Origin: Epiperipatus broadwayi
Taxonomy: Eukaryota > Onychophora > Udeonychophora > Euonychophora > Peripatidae
Assembly (NCBI GenBank): GCA_028023455.1
Contig: JAQFVV010012573.1
Location: 1,610,815-1,674,814, forward strand
Direction of reading: 5' to 3'
DNA: 64,000 bases
Position numbers and translations under genes: made by a program. The notes below the pieces were generated by a model. That model saw only the letters and a list, made by a program, of their open reading frames with translations, made no database searches and had not been told where the DNA came from. Shown piece after piece: positions 1 through 11,848 of the stretch (the first letter of the stretch is position 1; every line of letters begins with the position of its first letter).

Positions 1-1370
1 TGAGAGGAGAGAGATTGATTCTTTCAAACTAAACAAATCCATGCTCATTTTCACCAATAAAAGCACTGCCACAGTTACAATGAATACAATTGATTATTAT
101 CATAAAATACAAAGAATCCTCACAGTAGGCCAGCACAAAAAATAGCATAAAATTCTTTACAACAATAGAAACAAATCCAGGTACTTCACAGGTTCATAAA
201 AAAGTTAATTAATAGTATCTTTCAGCAAAATTCCTCATCATTATGGTACATTAAAATCCATAAAGACCATGTTCTATTAAGATCTAATGTTAGTTCTAGA
301 AATTTATCTTGTCCAATATTGTGATTTCAAAGCAAGATTCTTAGTTTTTTGAGGTATAAGACACAATCCTTTATCAGGAATTTTAAGCACTTTGCATGTT
401 AATTAAGAACATGTAAATTGAAACAACAAACATATTGATATGAAAAGTTTATTCACAAATATATCAATGATAAAGATTGTCTATTGTAAGGGAAATATTA
501 AGTGATTATAATAGCTTACAAACCAGAAAACCCTTCTTATTGATAGTATAATTAATATTCTTCATAACAAAAACATACTTCCAATACAACATGGAATTCT
601 TCTAGCAAAATCAAGGGATGGATATGCACTCACCCTTCTCACTCCTGATTATTAATATTTATCTGGAAGAACTTAAAACCATAGCCATGAATACTACTAC
701 ATTTTCACTTAAAATGCATTTATTGTATGTCCACATGATGAAATGTTATTAAAAACATTCTGGACACACATTAATAATATTTTTTCAATCAAAATCACAA
801 TAGTATCAGAACAAAAAATGGCATTCTTAGATGCCCTTGTAATAAAATTTCCTCATGACAAAAGCCTATACACTCAGGAAAATACTTTGCATATACATCC
901 AATCATAATACAAACATAGAGCTATACTAATACTATAAAACAGATCAAAAGAAGTTTCTTCAGAAACTAATGATTTGGAAAAAATAAAAATCTACTGTGG
1001 ACAAACTCTCATGTAAAATGGTTAGCCATCAGCTATCATTAAGAAGATCATTAATACAAAAAAAAAAAGAAATTTTAAAGAAAAATAAACTATTATTAGT
1101 ATTGAAGTGTATCAATGCATACCAGGAATAACAGATAAATTTTAGAAAAAATTGCAATCATTATAACATCAGAACAGGTTTACACAGTCATATCACACTA
1201 TGAGGAATCCTAACATTTATAAAATCTAAAATTAAAATGTTCAAAAACAAAACATTTATAAAATACCATGTTAACATGGAAGGATGTATATTAGTAAGAC
1301 TAATTGCTATAAAAACAATTGAAAGCACAGCAACAGATTATTAAAAACAGACTGCCAGTCCATATATATA
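1..1370 (+). pseudogene. Decayed Penelope-like element (RT to GIY-YIG region)
   Basis: Three-frame reading of the + strand gives, in order, pieces collinear with the better preserved PLE at 58.6-60.9 kb: an 'FSKIP' block near 220-240, a 'SLFTN' block near 445-460, QGMDM at 612-626 (the PLE RT motif that normally reads QGMDMGSSLSP), YLEELK at 660-677, MAFLDALV at 818-841, IHPIII at 893-910 and CNHYNIRTG at 1154-1180. Frames change repeatedly and stops are frequent, so no protein can be made. The YxDD catalytic block, expected between YLEELK and MAFLDALV, is not recognisable. PLE reverse transcriptases copy their own RNA at chromosomal DNA ends or nicks, and the GIY-YIG domain makes the nick. 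The element probably begins left of the window. Divergence from the 58-kb copy indicates an older insertion. Identification rests on motif order, not on one open frame. Confidence 0.75.
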
Positions 1371-1589
1371 TATATCAATGAACATATTTTCGATTAGGAA
1401 AATAGAAAATTATGGATAGAGAGGTGAAAAGTAAAAAAAGAAATTTCAAAAATTTTGTTCTTATGACAATGGAAAATAGTCCCATAAATCAACCTAACAC
1501 AATTTATAATGTATAGAAACTATTAAATAACCTTTCTAAATAGAAAAATTAAAAGGATACAAATAGATAAATATATGAAATTATTCCTG
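1371..1589 (+). other. Eroded 3' part of the PLE, no readable frame
   Basis: AT-rich stretch between the last recognisable PLE protein block and the pseudo-LTR relic. By position it should be the end of the GIY-YIG domain and the 3' untranslated region, but I cannot read a frame. A short (TA) run lies near 1362-1374. Confidence 0.4.
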
Positions 1590-1840
1590 ATTGTTGCCTT
1601 TGGCAATATAGGATCACTTTAAATTCACTATTTACGAATCTAAAGATTCAGATTGGATTTCCATGCTAATACTGTCACTAATCAGCCAGTGACACCTGAA
1701 GAAGCATAATAATAAAATTTAAAATGTTGTGTTACATATTAATGCTATTATTAATAGCTGAATGTATTAGAAAAGTTTATCTAACATATAATTACTACAA
1801 ATCTTTAAACAACTGAAGTAAAAATTATGACTAAAATTTT
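1590..1840 (+). repeat. Relic of the PLE 3' pseudo-LTR
   Basis: The segment is alignable by eye with the minus strand of 58177-58470: a 'ttgcctt' block, 'gaatctaaag', a block matching 'attgtcact', then 'cagccagtgacacctgaagaag'-like sequence. In PLEs such a non-coding block is repeated at both ends through partial tandem duplication (pseudo-LTR). Here only the 3' copy is seen, as expected for an element cut by the window edge. Confidence 0.6.
1689..1735 (+). ncRNA. Hammerhead ribozyme relic in PLE pseudo-LTR
   Basis: GTGACAC (1689-1695) can pair with GTGTTAC (1729-1735) as a 7-bp stem I with one G-U pair. The core CTGAAGA (CUGANGA) occupies 1696-1702. The expected GAAA is AAAA at 1721-1724, followed by TGTT with a minimal stem III (ATGT), and predicted cleavage falls before GTGT. 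Stem II has been lost to A/T runs, so activity is unlikely. Position and design match the motif in the 58-kb pseudo-LTR. Confidence 0.5.
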
Positions 1841-2089
1841 TTTTACAGTAGATGATACAAAAAATATTGGTATCAAGTATAAAGTAAAATATTTTAGAGA
1901 AAACAATTTTATTGATGTAAATAATATTATACATTAAAACCTTTTCTAATTTAACTAAATATCAAACAATAAACTTTAAAGCACTAATACAGATATTAAA
2001 TAGTATCATAAATTATCACATGAAAAAACTAATATATATATATATAAACAGACATTTTAACGGTAAATACAATATTATAGTTTAAATTC

Positions 2090-2137
2090 TTTTATAGTGC
2101 TTTAGATTACGTGGTAATCCTCATCAGCTTTAACTGA
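2090..2137 (-). ncRNA. Hammerhead-like fold, left arm of fold-back
   Basis: On the minus strand CTGATGA (2127-2121) is followed by a 6-bp stem II, GGATTA with TAATCT, closing on CCACG. The next bases are AAAGCACT rather than GAAAGCACT. A 2-bp stem III (AG/CT) and a U before the cleavage point can be drawn, but stem I is poor. Together with the right arm it suggests an ancestral PLE hammerhead that has decayed. Confidence 0.35.
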
Positions 2138-2335
2138 ATTTCAAATTTTTAAACTTAATGTTACATATATTATCCACAAGCTGTGTATGGCCATATTTGC
2201 AACTTGCCTATTAATAACATCATCCTTATATTTATCAATCAAAATTGCCTTTTTGATTTTCCTCTTTTTATGATTTATTTCTTCCATTAATATTTTTATT
2301 TCACTACTATTAAATTTAAACTGTCTTGTAATTAT

Positions 2336-2497
2336 AAGTTTAAATTTAATAGTAGTGAAATAGAAATATTAATGGAAGAAAGAAATCATAAAAAGAGGAA
2401 AATTAAAGAGGCAATTATGATTGATAAATATAAGGAAGATGTTATTAATAGGCAAGTTGCAAATACGGCCATACACAGCTTATGGAAATATATGTAA
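2336..2497 (+). pseudogene. C-terminal fragment of a PLE GIY-YIG protein
   Basis: An open frame of 53 codons ending in TAA at 2495-2497 reads ...EILMEERNHKKRKIKEA... and ends with SLWKYM. A 'ILxxExxxxKRkikEA' run just after the GIY-YIG nuclease is typical of PLE C-termini, and the same pattern appears at 11313-11513. No start codon or upstream nuclease motif is present, because the palindrome centre cuts the gene. A damaged copy lies in the left arm on the minus strand. It cannot encode a functional enzyme. Confidence 0.55.
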
Positions 2498-2520
2498 CAT
2501 TAAGTTTAAAAATTTGAAAT

Positions 2521-2572
2521 TCAGTTAAAGCTGAGGAGGATTACCATGTAAACGAAAGCACTACAAAAGAAT
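2521..2572 (+). ncRNA. Hammerhead-like fold downstream of PLE stop codon
   Basis: CTGAGGA (2531-2537, fits CUGANGA) is followed by GGATTA, a damaged stem II return strand, then GAAA (2554-2557) and GCACTA. The left arm keeps stem II and the right arm keeps the GAAA, so the two complement each other as copies of one ancestral ribozyme. It lies 34 bp after the PLE stop codon, where PLE hammerheads are expected. Activity is unlikely now. Confidence 0.4.
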
Positions 2573-2689
2573 TTAAACTATAATATTGTATTTACCGTTA
2601 AAATTTCTTTTTTTATTTTATATAATATTTTATAATGGGTATCGCATTTTATATATATATATATATATATTCCCATGGATTATTATTGT

Positions 2690-3280
2690 AATAAAGAATA
2701 GAAATGAGGAGATAATATTCATGTAAATAGTGATAATCTTTGAGCCTAAAATTTTTTTCTCATTAACCTATAATAGATACTTTATTGGATTTTTTTTAAG
2801 TAAAAGGGGTCCTTCTTCACTTCAAACCCAAATTCTTATATGGATTTACACTCAGAAAGCTATTTATTATAGGTGTAGGAATATGAAAGTATAGCAACTT
2901 TCTTGACATTCTGCAAATATTATTTTAAACTTCTCCAGAGAGTTGTATATGTTAAATTAAATATTACCATGGATTGTTATTATAATAAAAATAAACTAAC
3001 ATTTGCAAAATGTCAAGAAAAATGTTATTCTGTCACATGCTCACACCAGTAATAAGTAGCTTTCTGGATTTAAATTTATATAAGAACTTGAGTTTGAAGT
3101 AAAAGAGAACCCCCTTTTACTTCAATAAAACATTCTGACAAAAGACCTATTATAGGTTAATGAAAAAACTTGTTTAACCTCAGGATTATTAGTTAGCAGT
3201 AATTGATAATTTCCTGAAAACATCACAGATTAATGATTATCTCTATTTACATGATTACATCTTTATTTTTATTATATGTA
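2690..3280. repeat. Imperfect fold-back repeat, ~590 bp
   Basis: The arms about 2700-2950 and 2975-3275 are inverted copies. 'taacctataatagatactttattg' on the left matches 'caataaaacattctgacaaaagacctattataggtta' on the right with an indel, and the 'gacattctgcaaat' block matches 'atttgcaaaatgtc'. The centre is near 2965. It lies 85 bp from the 551-bp fold-back and shares no obvious coding content. Origin unknown. Confidence 0.65.
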
Positions 3281-5795
3281 TTACTTATCATTATTTTTTT
3301 TCTGCTTACACCTAGTGAGATTTGAGTTAATAGTTCAATATTTTAATGTTTAACATTTTTGATTAATATTATGAATTGGTAAATTGGGCTTGATTTGTTA
3401 CAAATTTAAGTTTACAAATGAAAAAAATTCTAAAAAATCATATTGAACTTTTCACATATAAAAAATATATAAAGTGTACAGTATGTAATAAAAGCAATAA
3501 CTTTATGTTGTCTGGTTTTTTGACATGATGCTATTGCAAAAGAAAAATTAACAAAATATTTGTTGAATCAATTCCAATTTTTAAATCTGATCAAATTATT
3601 ATAAAGTCATAAGAAATCTATGAAATATTTGTCTAAAATTGAAAATTGCATTTATATTTATTAAATTATCACAAAAATTCAGAATCACTGTTTTTATTTA
3701 ACAAAGAGACATAACTGCAAATATTACTACTTTGAATATAACTTTACTTTAAATTTTTTAACTTGTATTTTTAAAAGTAAAATATATGTCAAAAAAATCT
3801 AAGAGGAAATATACATATATTTTATTTTGAATAATTATAATAAAAACATTTACAAACATAATTAAAAATAATTAAATATACTATGAAATTATGCAATTTT
3901 TTCATTATTGTTCTAAAGAATAGAATGAGAGACTTTTAATATTCTTTTTATAAAATCAACCAATCAGCAGCTTCTAGTTTAGTTGGAGGTCATTATATCT
4001 TATGCTTGGTAGACTGCTCTTATTGATTTATTAGTTACAAAAAAATCTGAAGATATTAATAGTGCATAGAGCAGTTACATTCAATCTTTTAACATAATAT
4101 GACAGTAAATAATGGTAAAATGACTGAAAAGATAATTTATTACCATAGCACAGCTATACCATAACAGTACTCTGCTAAAAAATGTACAAACAGAAGAGTA
4201 AATAGGAAGATTTACTATGTGATGGTCAAGATTCATTATGAATAGTTTAAAAGTAGGATTATACATTGAATCCATTAATATGCTTGTTAATAATGTACAG
4301 GAAGTGTTGTGTTACTAAGTAAAGAATATACATACTTTTTCTTTTAGGGCTGCATTCATGATCATTATTAAGCTCTGGATGCTATTTCATAAATATCACC
4401 AAGAAATATTTCAGTGTATATTCTATTTCTGTATTAAAACATTTTAAAAGATTTTATTTATAATATCTTCTACCTATAACATCTGTCAAAATCAAAGATC
4501 ATATGTGTTGCTAGAGATGAAAGGGGAACACGGACTTTATATTTTAACCTGATAAATTAAAACCTTGAATTATTTAAATAAATAACAATAAACAATAATT
4601 TATTTACAGATTTTTATTAGCAAATGTTTATAAATTATATATCCAATAAAATAATTATTAACACATTTTAAATCATTTTTTTTAATTTAGATTGTAATTC
4701 TGTTTATATATTACCAACCCGTCATCTAATTAAATTTTAGTAATAAGCAATGCCATTTCTTTAATAGTCTCTTTTCCAAAGTATCTTCTAATTCATGTTT
4801 TACGTGTATGTATAACTAGACTAATATTCAATAATTTATGACATATAGATAGCTTTGAAAAACGTCCAAGGTGTATTTCTTATAACTTTAAAATGTTAAT
4901 TTTATAAACTACAAAATATAATACACGAATCTAATTATATAATAAAGAACTGTTTACTGATAATTAATAACCCATAATTTTTAATGTATCAATGATATAA
5001 CCCCAACAGTTGATAAGCTTTTTAAATATCACTCATTTATTCAATCACCTTTACATTCTCCACTGTTGTGTATATATTTAAAATAAAGTTAATATACCAA
5101 CACCAGTTTACATGTTAGTTTTGGTAAACATGTATGTAACTACATCTGCCTCTTCCATAAACTAATATTAATTCAAAAAGATGGCCATTCTTCGGATCCT
5201 AAATTTTGTTAAACCATAATCATAAACTTAATTAAATGAGGTAGTCAACTATTGGATCATATTTTGCATAAATTGTGGTTGGTGTTGGATCCAATCTCTA
5301 ATAAAGAAAATCTTCTTAATCATTATCTTTCATAACACCATAACTGTACTATATACCTAATTATAAACAAAGGATCTAAATAAATTTTATTTACTTAATA
5401 TGATTATTCACATAAAATATATTTTGATGTAGATCAATGCAATGCCAAATCTATATATAAGATGATACCAATCATGTTTAACAATAATAAATTTATCTGT
5501 TGAACTTAAAATTAAATGATTGTAGCACTGTTTTTAATTAGTCATTTATTCTAGTTCTTGGAGGATATTATCCTACATCAGAACATATTTTTACATGAGT
5601 CCACACACAATGTATTTATTTCTATAACTTCAGTATTATATTAGAATCTAAAATATTATCATTAAACATTTTATTTAAATATGGCGGTCTTTATATATTT
5701 TAAATTTATCTATAAATTAAAGAAGATAGATTTTAAAAAAAATATACATTTTAAACATTACTATTTTTTACAAATAATTCTATAAGAAAAACATA

Positions 5796-5800
<5 letters not shown>
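3281..5800. other. AT-rich DNA without recognisable gene
   Basis: I read all frames and saw only short chance open frames (longest 64 codons, minus strand, 4081-4275, low-complexity composition). There are no splice-site-flanked conserved peptides, RNA genes or clear repeats. Confidence 0.6.

Positions 5801-5878
<78 letters not shown>
5801..5878. repeat. (TA)39 microsatellite
   Basis: Uninterrupted TA dinucleotides over about 78 bp. Confidence 0.98.
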
Positions 5879-5880
<2 letters not shown>

Positions 5881-7089
5881 AATGCGTTTGCTTTATAAGC
5901 ATAAACCACCGCTTACTTCAAACTTAGATAAGATGACTTTTTTCACCAATAATTTATCTTGTAACAGATGCTAAATTGTATATTATCTATATATTACAGA
6001 CCATGAAGCTACCCATATACCACCAAAATTACACTAGTTGAGATATTACTTTCTAAAATTAATACATCTGTTTTAAACACTAAAATAGATGACCCTAGTC
6101 ATAAAACCAAGTTAAAATCTTGTCTAGATAAATAATCAAATAATTCAATTTTATGAACCCTTTAGGGCTAAGTACTAATAATATAAACTATTAGTAAGTA
6201 TGTCAAATATAAGCAAGAAAGAGATAAAAAGATAATTCCTTTTTGGATGAGTGATTATGAGAATATATAAAATTTCTTCAGAATAAAATCAAACACATTT
6301 TCTTAGTATTAGATTTAATATCCTTATATTTAATTATAAACTAAAACTTATTTTCTTCATTAATAAATGTCATTATATTAAATTAATAATCAGAGTTTAT
6401 AAAAAATATCTTAGTGGTCTGGTATTATTAAATTTTATTGTAAAATATTTAATAATATAACACATGAATAATAATCATTATGTTACAGACTGTGATTTCA
6501 AATTGATAATTTTGTTTTTACTATTTTATTTTTATTTTTATTATATTCCAATGTAAACTCTCTTAAATTATATTACTTATATTTGAATGAAAATGGTTAT
6601 GCAGTTGGAAATTTTACTCTGAACACAAAAAGACTATATGTTTTTTCTTTTAAAATAAATCCAGGAATAAATTAATTATACCTTATTGTCATTCCTCATT
6701 TCTAAACTTTTCTGTGGTCAAATAATATAATCAAATCAAAACTAATTTTGCAAAATTTAATTCTTTATATATAGGGACCTCACTATTAATAATGTTTTAG
6801 CCAAAATAAAACTTTTTAAAAAAGTATAAATAAAATTAATTTTAAATATAACTAAAAAATGAGAAGATTGTAAAGTTATGCAATTATTTAAGGAAATAAA
6901 AAAATACAGTTAATTTTTATGTTAGAATAAGGTAACTATTTTTTTCTTTCTTATCATAAATAAGTTTTAATCCTTTTAAAATTAGCATATATATATTTCT
7001 AAAAATCAATTAATTTCATATTTATTAAAAAAAAGTGTCTTTTAAATGATCAAAGTCAATATAATAATAAAAAATTATCTTAGCGATCA
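5879..7089. other. AT-rich DNA without recognisable gene
   Basis: No conserved peptide, RNA gene or repeat recognised. Confidence 0.6.
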
Positions 7090-7530
7090 ATTTTGCTTGA
7101 TAAATGAATCAGTGCTGCCATTTTGTGCAAATTGAATTTTACTATATAATATTTTAACTATAAAACATTATATTTTAATGATAATACCTGCCATTTATTA
7201 ACAAAATCAAAAACTAAAAAATATCTTTAGCATTAATTTAAAAATATTTACCACAAGAATGAGATACAATTATGTATGTAAAGATTATTCAAATGTCATC
7301 AGAATAGAGTTGTGACAACAAACTCTATAAGTTTCCTTTTTGTGCACATTGAGTTCTAAAATTTAACAATTGAACTATAAATATTTATATTTTAATGACA
7401 ACATAAATATATTAATAAAAATAAAAACTAAAATATAATTTATTATTTATTTGACAATATTTACCACAAGATTGAGATACATTTATATGCATAGAAGTAA
7501 TTCAAATGATTTCTGATTAAAATTATGAGT
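7090..7530. repeat. Diverged tandem duplication, ~213-bp period
   Basis: Blocks 'ttttgtgca', 'attatattttaatga', 'aaaaactaaaa' and 'accacaaga.tgagataca' occur in the same order twice. The last block starts at 7250 and again at 7463. Divergence is considerable, so it is old. No coding content. Confidence 0.6.
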
Positions 7531-9239
7531 AATAAATTTAACCAAAAATCAACTCTGAATTAACATTAAATTGTTTAAAAGGTTATGATTATAGTGGAAT
7601 TTCTTATGTAATTAAACATTTATATATTGCATGAATGCATTTTCTTTCAATAAATTTATTTTTGGAGAGGTAATTGTTCTACCCATGACAATTTTTAGAC
7701 ATTTTCTTTCTGGAAAAATAAGAAATAAATTTTTTTTTTTTAGGAATAAATTTTTTTATGAGTTTTGATCAATTAACATTGCATTTTAATTATTATTAGA
7801 ATTATTAGAAAAATAATATAAATTAGAAGGGTTTAACAATTTTAATTGATGTGTTTAGTGATCATTTCTTTAATTTACTCTCTTATCTTTAGTACTATTT
7901 TGCATTCATTTTGATGGCAAAAACTGGAAGTAAAATAATACTTATTTATTAATTCAAAATTAATCTCTTAAATATCAATATTGTATAATAAAACCTACTA
8001 TAAGTGAATTAATAACCAGTCCACAATATTAATGAGTGGTAGTTTCTTGTTATTTCCACATGGTGTCACTTGCAAGAGCTTTTATATTTATTTTTATATT
8101 TGACTTTGAAAATAAAAATGTATATTTTCTATAGTTTGCTTACACATTTGTGATCCTTTTTATAAAATAATTGTGCAATATTTATATTTTAGAAAAATAA
8201 TGTAATTAAATTCTTATGTTTTAGAAAAAGGCAAATCAAGAGAAATCAATAACAACAATTTATAATTATTTGCAAAATAATGCATTTATACTGGTCATAG
8301 CATATTAATTTTAAAATTTTAAATAGAAATTTGTTATCTTTAAATAACCTGAACAATAATTCATTTAGGTTTTAAAATCTGAGTTAAACAATTTAATATT
8401 TATATGAGTGTGTAGTACTTATTTAGTAAGAAAAAATATTTTTCATATTAATTTTATTATGCATTTCAGTTTAATAATTTTTATAGATATTTGCAAAGTT
8501 GTAATAATATTTTTAAAATGTCTTTCATTTGTAAGTATATATTTCTAACAAATTCTTTGAAATTTCTAAAAATATAACAAAGAATAATTGTAAATTTGTT
8601 TAAATAAAAAGTTGGAATTTAATTCAACACACTATTGGAGCTCTCAAATAAATTCAACCAAATAGTTAAAAAAAAAATTGAAAATAACATATTACTTCAA
8701 AATTACCTCTTTTTTTTTAGATAGTCTTCTTCAATCATGTTTATTTTATAAAAAAAGTAAAAATGTGATATCTTGATTCTTTATATAATTAAATATACAA
8801 TAATTTCAACTTGATTCTTTTGTGATATTTTAAAGAAAAAATGCAAAAAATATTTATTAAAAATAAATGAAACTTTTTTTAATAATTGATTTTATAAAGT
8901 ATTGGAAATCTCACAAGTAATAAAAATAATATTATTTCTATGTTGAATTATAAAATATTAAAAAATTATGTAATTAAAATAATATATATGTTTTATCCAA
9001 AATTGTGTATGCATGCACACATAACTATATATCTATTATACACACATCAAAGTCTTTCCTAATTTTAAATGGCCGAAACTTAAGAACGGTGAGGCTATAC
9101 ATTAGGAGAGTAATGAAAATATTTATTTATATGACAATAGATTTAGTATTTATGTATTCTTAGATATTATCTATTCTTAAACAAATTATTTTTATTTATT
9201 TTTAATAAAAAAGTAGTTCATTAATTGGACAAAGATGCA
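7531..9239. other. AT-rich DNA without recognisable gene
   Basis: Nothing recognisable beyond A/T runs. Confidence 0.6.
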
Positions 9240-9790
9240 CTCTTATAAATATTTATAATTTATATAGATTTCTCTGTTAAATTATCATATTTATACACAT
9301 ATACACACACACATATAATAATATTTAACAGATGGTATTGTTGATATATTTTAAGTATGTGGAAATTTCTGTTATAATTTTTATTTTAAAAAAATCATAG
9401 TCAGTGACCAGTGAAAATAATAAATTATAAATACTTTTGCACTCAAAAGGGGAACGGTTTTTAAATGCAACATATTGTTCTTATATAGAAACTAATAGGC
9501 TAAATATAATATATATGTTTTAAAGAAACAAAGCTAATAATATTTTCTACTTTCCTTATTTTGGAATTAATTCTTTCATGAAAAGTCAAATATAAATTAA
9601 TAATTCACAGATGTTATTGTTGAAATATATGAAGCACATGGAAATACCTGTTATATTTATATTTAAAAAGAAAGCACAGTAAGATAATAATAGAATGACC
9701 AATGAAAATAGTAAAATGTAAAAGCATTATGTATTCAAAAGGGGAATCTTTTTAAACACAATTTTTTGCATTTTATTCTTAACTTGTAAA
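9240..9790. repeat. Diverged tandem duplication, ~280-bp period
   Basis: 'cagatg.tattgttga.atat' occurs near 9330 and again near 9608, each followed by 'tggaaat..ctgttat', 'tgacca.tgaaaat' and 'ctcaaaaggggaa'/'ttcaaaaggggaa' in the same order. Two old tandem copies of unknown origin. Confidence 0.6.
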
Positions 9791-10929
9791 TTCTCACTTT
9801 TATTGAAAATAATTGAAAGTTTGCTTGGAAAAAGCATTGTTTTCCAGTAACTTTAGATCATAATATTAATGTTATCCTAAGTAATAATGACCAACCATTT
9901 TTAACATAATGCTTTTATTGATATAAAGTTGAAAAATATCTGAAAGGGTCAGCATCATACATGCTGTCAACCAATCAAGAGTCTTCTCATTTTTTCTTTT
10001 GACTGAACAAAATTCCCCAACAACATTCACATTCTTCTAATCTAGTTTTCACATGAAGATTTTGAAGTATAAGTTACAAAGTATTTTTGTTTATCTTAAC
10101 ATACTAGTTGGTTGACTATTATAAAAAATAACACAGGGAAACTTTCAATTTATTCATTTATTTATATTTTAGAAATAAAAGTTAATAAACTTGACTGTAA
10201 TATAAAAAAATGATAGTGACTATTACATCATTATCAGTCAAAATTGACTTGGTGTTAAAATCTTTTAAAATATTCCTAATTTTTATGAGAAAAGATTATA
10301 TTTTAAAGCAGAATTTTATAGAATTATCATAAAGTTATCTTCATTCATTCACATTAAAAAACAAATGTAAAATAAAAAAAATGTATTCATGTTGAGTTTT
10401 AGTATTTATATAAATATTAATGATCATATTTATGCAAAATTGTTATAACGACAGGTCACATTGTTAAATATTTAAAATGGTCAGATGTTATTATTTTTAG
10501 AATATTATTCACTTATAAAATTTAATTAAAAAGCAATCAAGTTCAATTTATTGAGATTTTAATACAAGTTAAAGATTTTATAAAAACAAAGAGGTTGAGC
10601 ATTTCTGAAAACTCTCACTAGATGGAACAATAGAAAGTGGCAGAATGATAAAGGGTTAAAAGTAAACTATATTTTAAATTGTTTTAATTATTAAATTAAT
10701 TCATCACATAAAAATATTGATACATTTTTAAAGAGAATAAAAAGAAGGGATTTAATTGTGTGTGTGTGTTTTATATAAATTTTATAATTTGCGACTGTTT
10801 GTAAATGGAATAAATTATAAAATTTATAAAATTATCTGATTATGATTTTTCTAAAATAAAAAATATAAGATATTTTAATGTATAAAAAATGTCTGTTAAT
10901 CAAAAAAAATTGTAATGACAATAAAAATA
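9791..10929. other. AT-rich DNA without recognisable gene
   Basis: No conserved peptide or RNA gene seen. A short (TG) run lies near 10758-10770. Confidence 0.6.
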
Positions 10930-10970
10930 ATAAATATAACAGTAATTAACTATTATAACAATCTTTTAAT

Positions 10971-11014
10971 CTGAAAAAGTACTTTCAATTAATTTCTTAA
11001 TTCTCTTTGACTGC
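10971..11014 (-). ncRNA. Hammerhead-like fold
   Basis: On the minus strand: GCAG (11014-11011), TCAAAGA in place of CUGANGA, GAATTA-AGAAA-TTAATT as a 6-bp stem II (terminal G-U), intact GAAA, then a self-complementary AGTACT as minimal stem III and a T before the predicted cleavage. The core is mutated, so it is probably inactive. It is useful as the copy that keeps GAAA and stem III. Confidence 0.35.
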
Positions 11015-11099
11015 CATTAAATTAAAAAAAAAAAAACATAACAGAAGCAAATGCCATCAACTCAAATCCCATGATTCCTGAATTTTAATCTTAGTGGCT

Positions 11100-11290
11100 T
11101 ATCTATTAATTATATTCATTTTATTTTTATTTATTAAATTGCCTTCTTTATTTTTCTTTTATTATGATTTCTCTCTTCATGAAGAATTTTAACATTTTCA
11201 AGCTCAAACTTAAATTTATATTTGCAAGTTCTTTCATGATCCAAAAAACTAAAGCAGTCATTAAATTATTATTTATACAAGTATGTAAAA
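11100..11290 (-). pseudogene. PLE C-terminal fragment, inverted copy
   Basis: The minus strand contains a diverged copy of the codons at 11313-11513 (the 'KRKI'-region and the flanking 'ATCCAAAAAACT' block are recognisable), interrupted by stops. It forms the left arm of the palindrome centred near 11295. Confidence 0.5.
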
Positions 11291-11312
11291 AGTAAAAATA
11301 ATAATGATTTAA

Positions 11313-11513
11313 ATGACTGGTTCAGTTTTCTTGGATCACAAAAGCACATGTAAATATAAATTGAAGTTTGATCTTGAAAATATTAAGATTTTTCATGAAG
11401 AGAGAAACCATAATAAAAGAAAAATTAATGAGGCAATTTTTATAAACAGAAATAAAATAAATATAATTAATGACAAATCACTAGAATTAAAATTCAGGAA
11501 TCTTGGGAATTGA
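11313..11513 (+). pseudogene. C-terminal fragment of a PLE GIY-YIG protein
   Basis: A 66-codon open frame reads ...KFDLENIKIFHEERNHNKRKI then NEAIFINRN and ends FRNLGN before TGA. The order 'KFDxxNxKI..E...KR..NEA..I' is what follows the GIY-YIG fold in PLE proteins, where it probably forms the last helices of the nuclease region. The nuclease motif itself is absent: the palindrome centre lies just upstream. The initiating ATG is fortuitous. Downstream, at 11553-11594, comes a hammerhead-like fold, the same order as at 2336-2572. It is a fragment, not a working gene, despite being open. Confidence 0.5.
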
Positions 11514-11552
11514 GTTGATGGTGTTTGCTTCCACTATGTTTTTGAATTTAGG

Positions 11553-11594
11553 GCAATTAAAGAAGGTTAAGTAATTAACTAAAAGCACTTCTGC
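11553..11594 (+). ncRNA. Hammerhead-like fold, eroded
   Basis: GCAA, TTAAAGA in the core position, GGTTA-AGTAATTAACT as stem II region, AAAA for GAAA, GCACTT, then CTGC. Only stem II and the overall spacing are kept. It is included because three neighbours share the plan. Confidence 0.25.
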
Positions 11595-11714
11595 AGATTG
11601 AAAGACTATATATAATATTTAATTACCATTATATATTTTTGTTATTATATGTATTTATAACAACAAAAATAATAAATATAATGTTAATTAGCTATTATAT
11701 ACTGTCTTTTCAAT

Positions 11715-11756
11715 CTGCTGAAGTACATTTTTTATTCAATAACCCTCCTTAACTGC
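11715..11756 (-). ncRNA. Hammerhead-like fold, eroded
   Basis: Minus strand: GCAG (11756-11753), TTAAGGA core, stem II reduced, 'GTACTT' then CAGCAG. Fourth member of the 11-kb set and the worst preserved. Confidence 0.2.
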
Positions 11757-11808
11757 TATTAAATTAAAAAAATGTAATGTTTATGTTGATATTTTTTTGA
11801 GTTTAACA

Positions 11809-11848
11809 GCAGTTGAGGAGGTTAATGAATAACTGAAAATACTTCTGC
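11809..11848 (+). ncRNA. Hammerhead-like ribozyme, best copy of the 11-kb set
   Basis: Stem I GCAG (11809-11812) pairs with CTGC (11845-11848). The core TTGAGGA (11813-11819) differs from CUGANGA by its first base. Stem II GGTTA/TAACT is 5 bp, closing on ATGAA. GAAA is intact at 11835-11838, followed by ATACTT, a one-base variant of the AGTACT-type minimal stem III, with cleavage predicted before CTGC. Loss of C3 should abolish cleavage. Confidence 0.45.

Larger units (their letters stand above)
2054..2604. repeat. 551-bp fold-back repeat built from a PLE 3' end
   Basis: The left end 'attttaacggtaaataca' (from 2054) is the reverse complement of the right end, which finishes at 2604. The two arms (about 2054-2330 and 2337-2604) match nearly throughout, with mismatches mainly at single bases and a centre near 2330. 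Each arm carries the C-terminal codons of a PLE GIY-YIG region and, outside them, a hammerhead-like fold. The RNA from either strand would form a ~270-bp hairpin. Confidence 0.8.
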
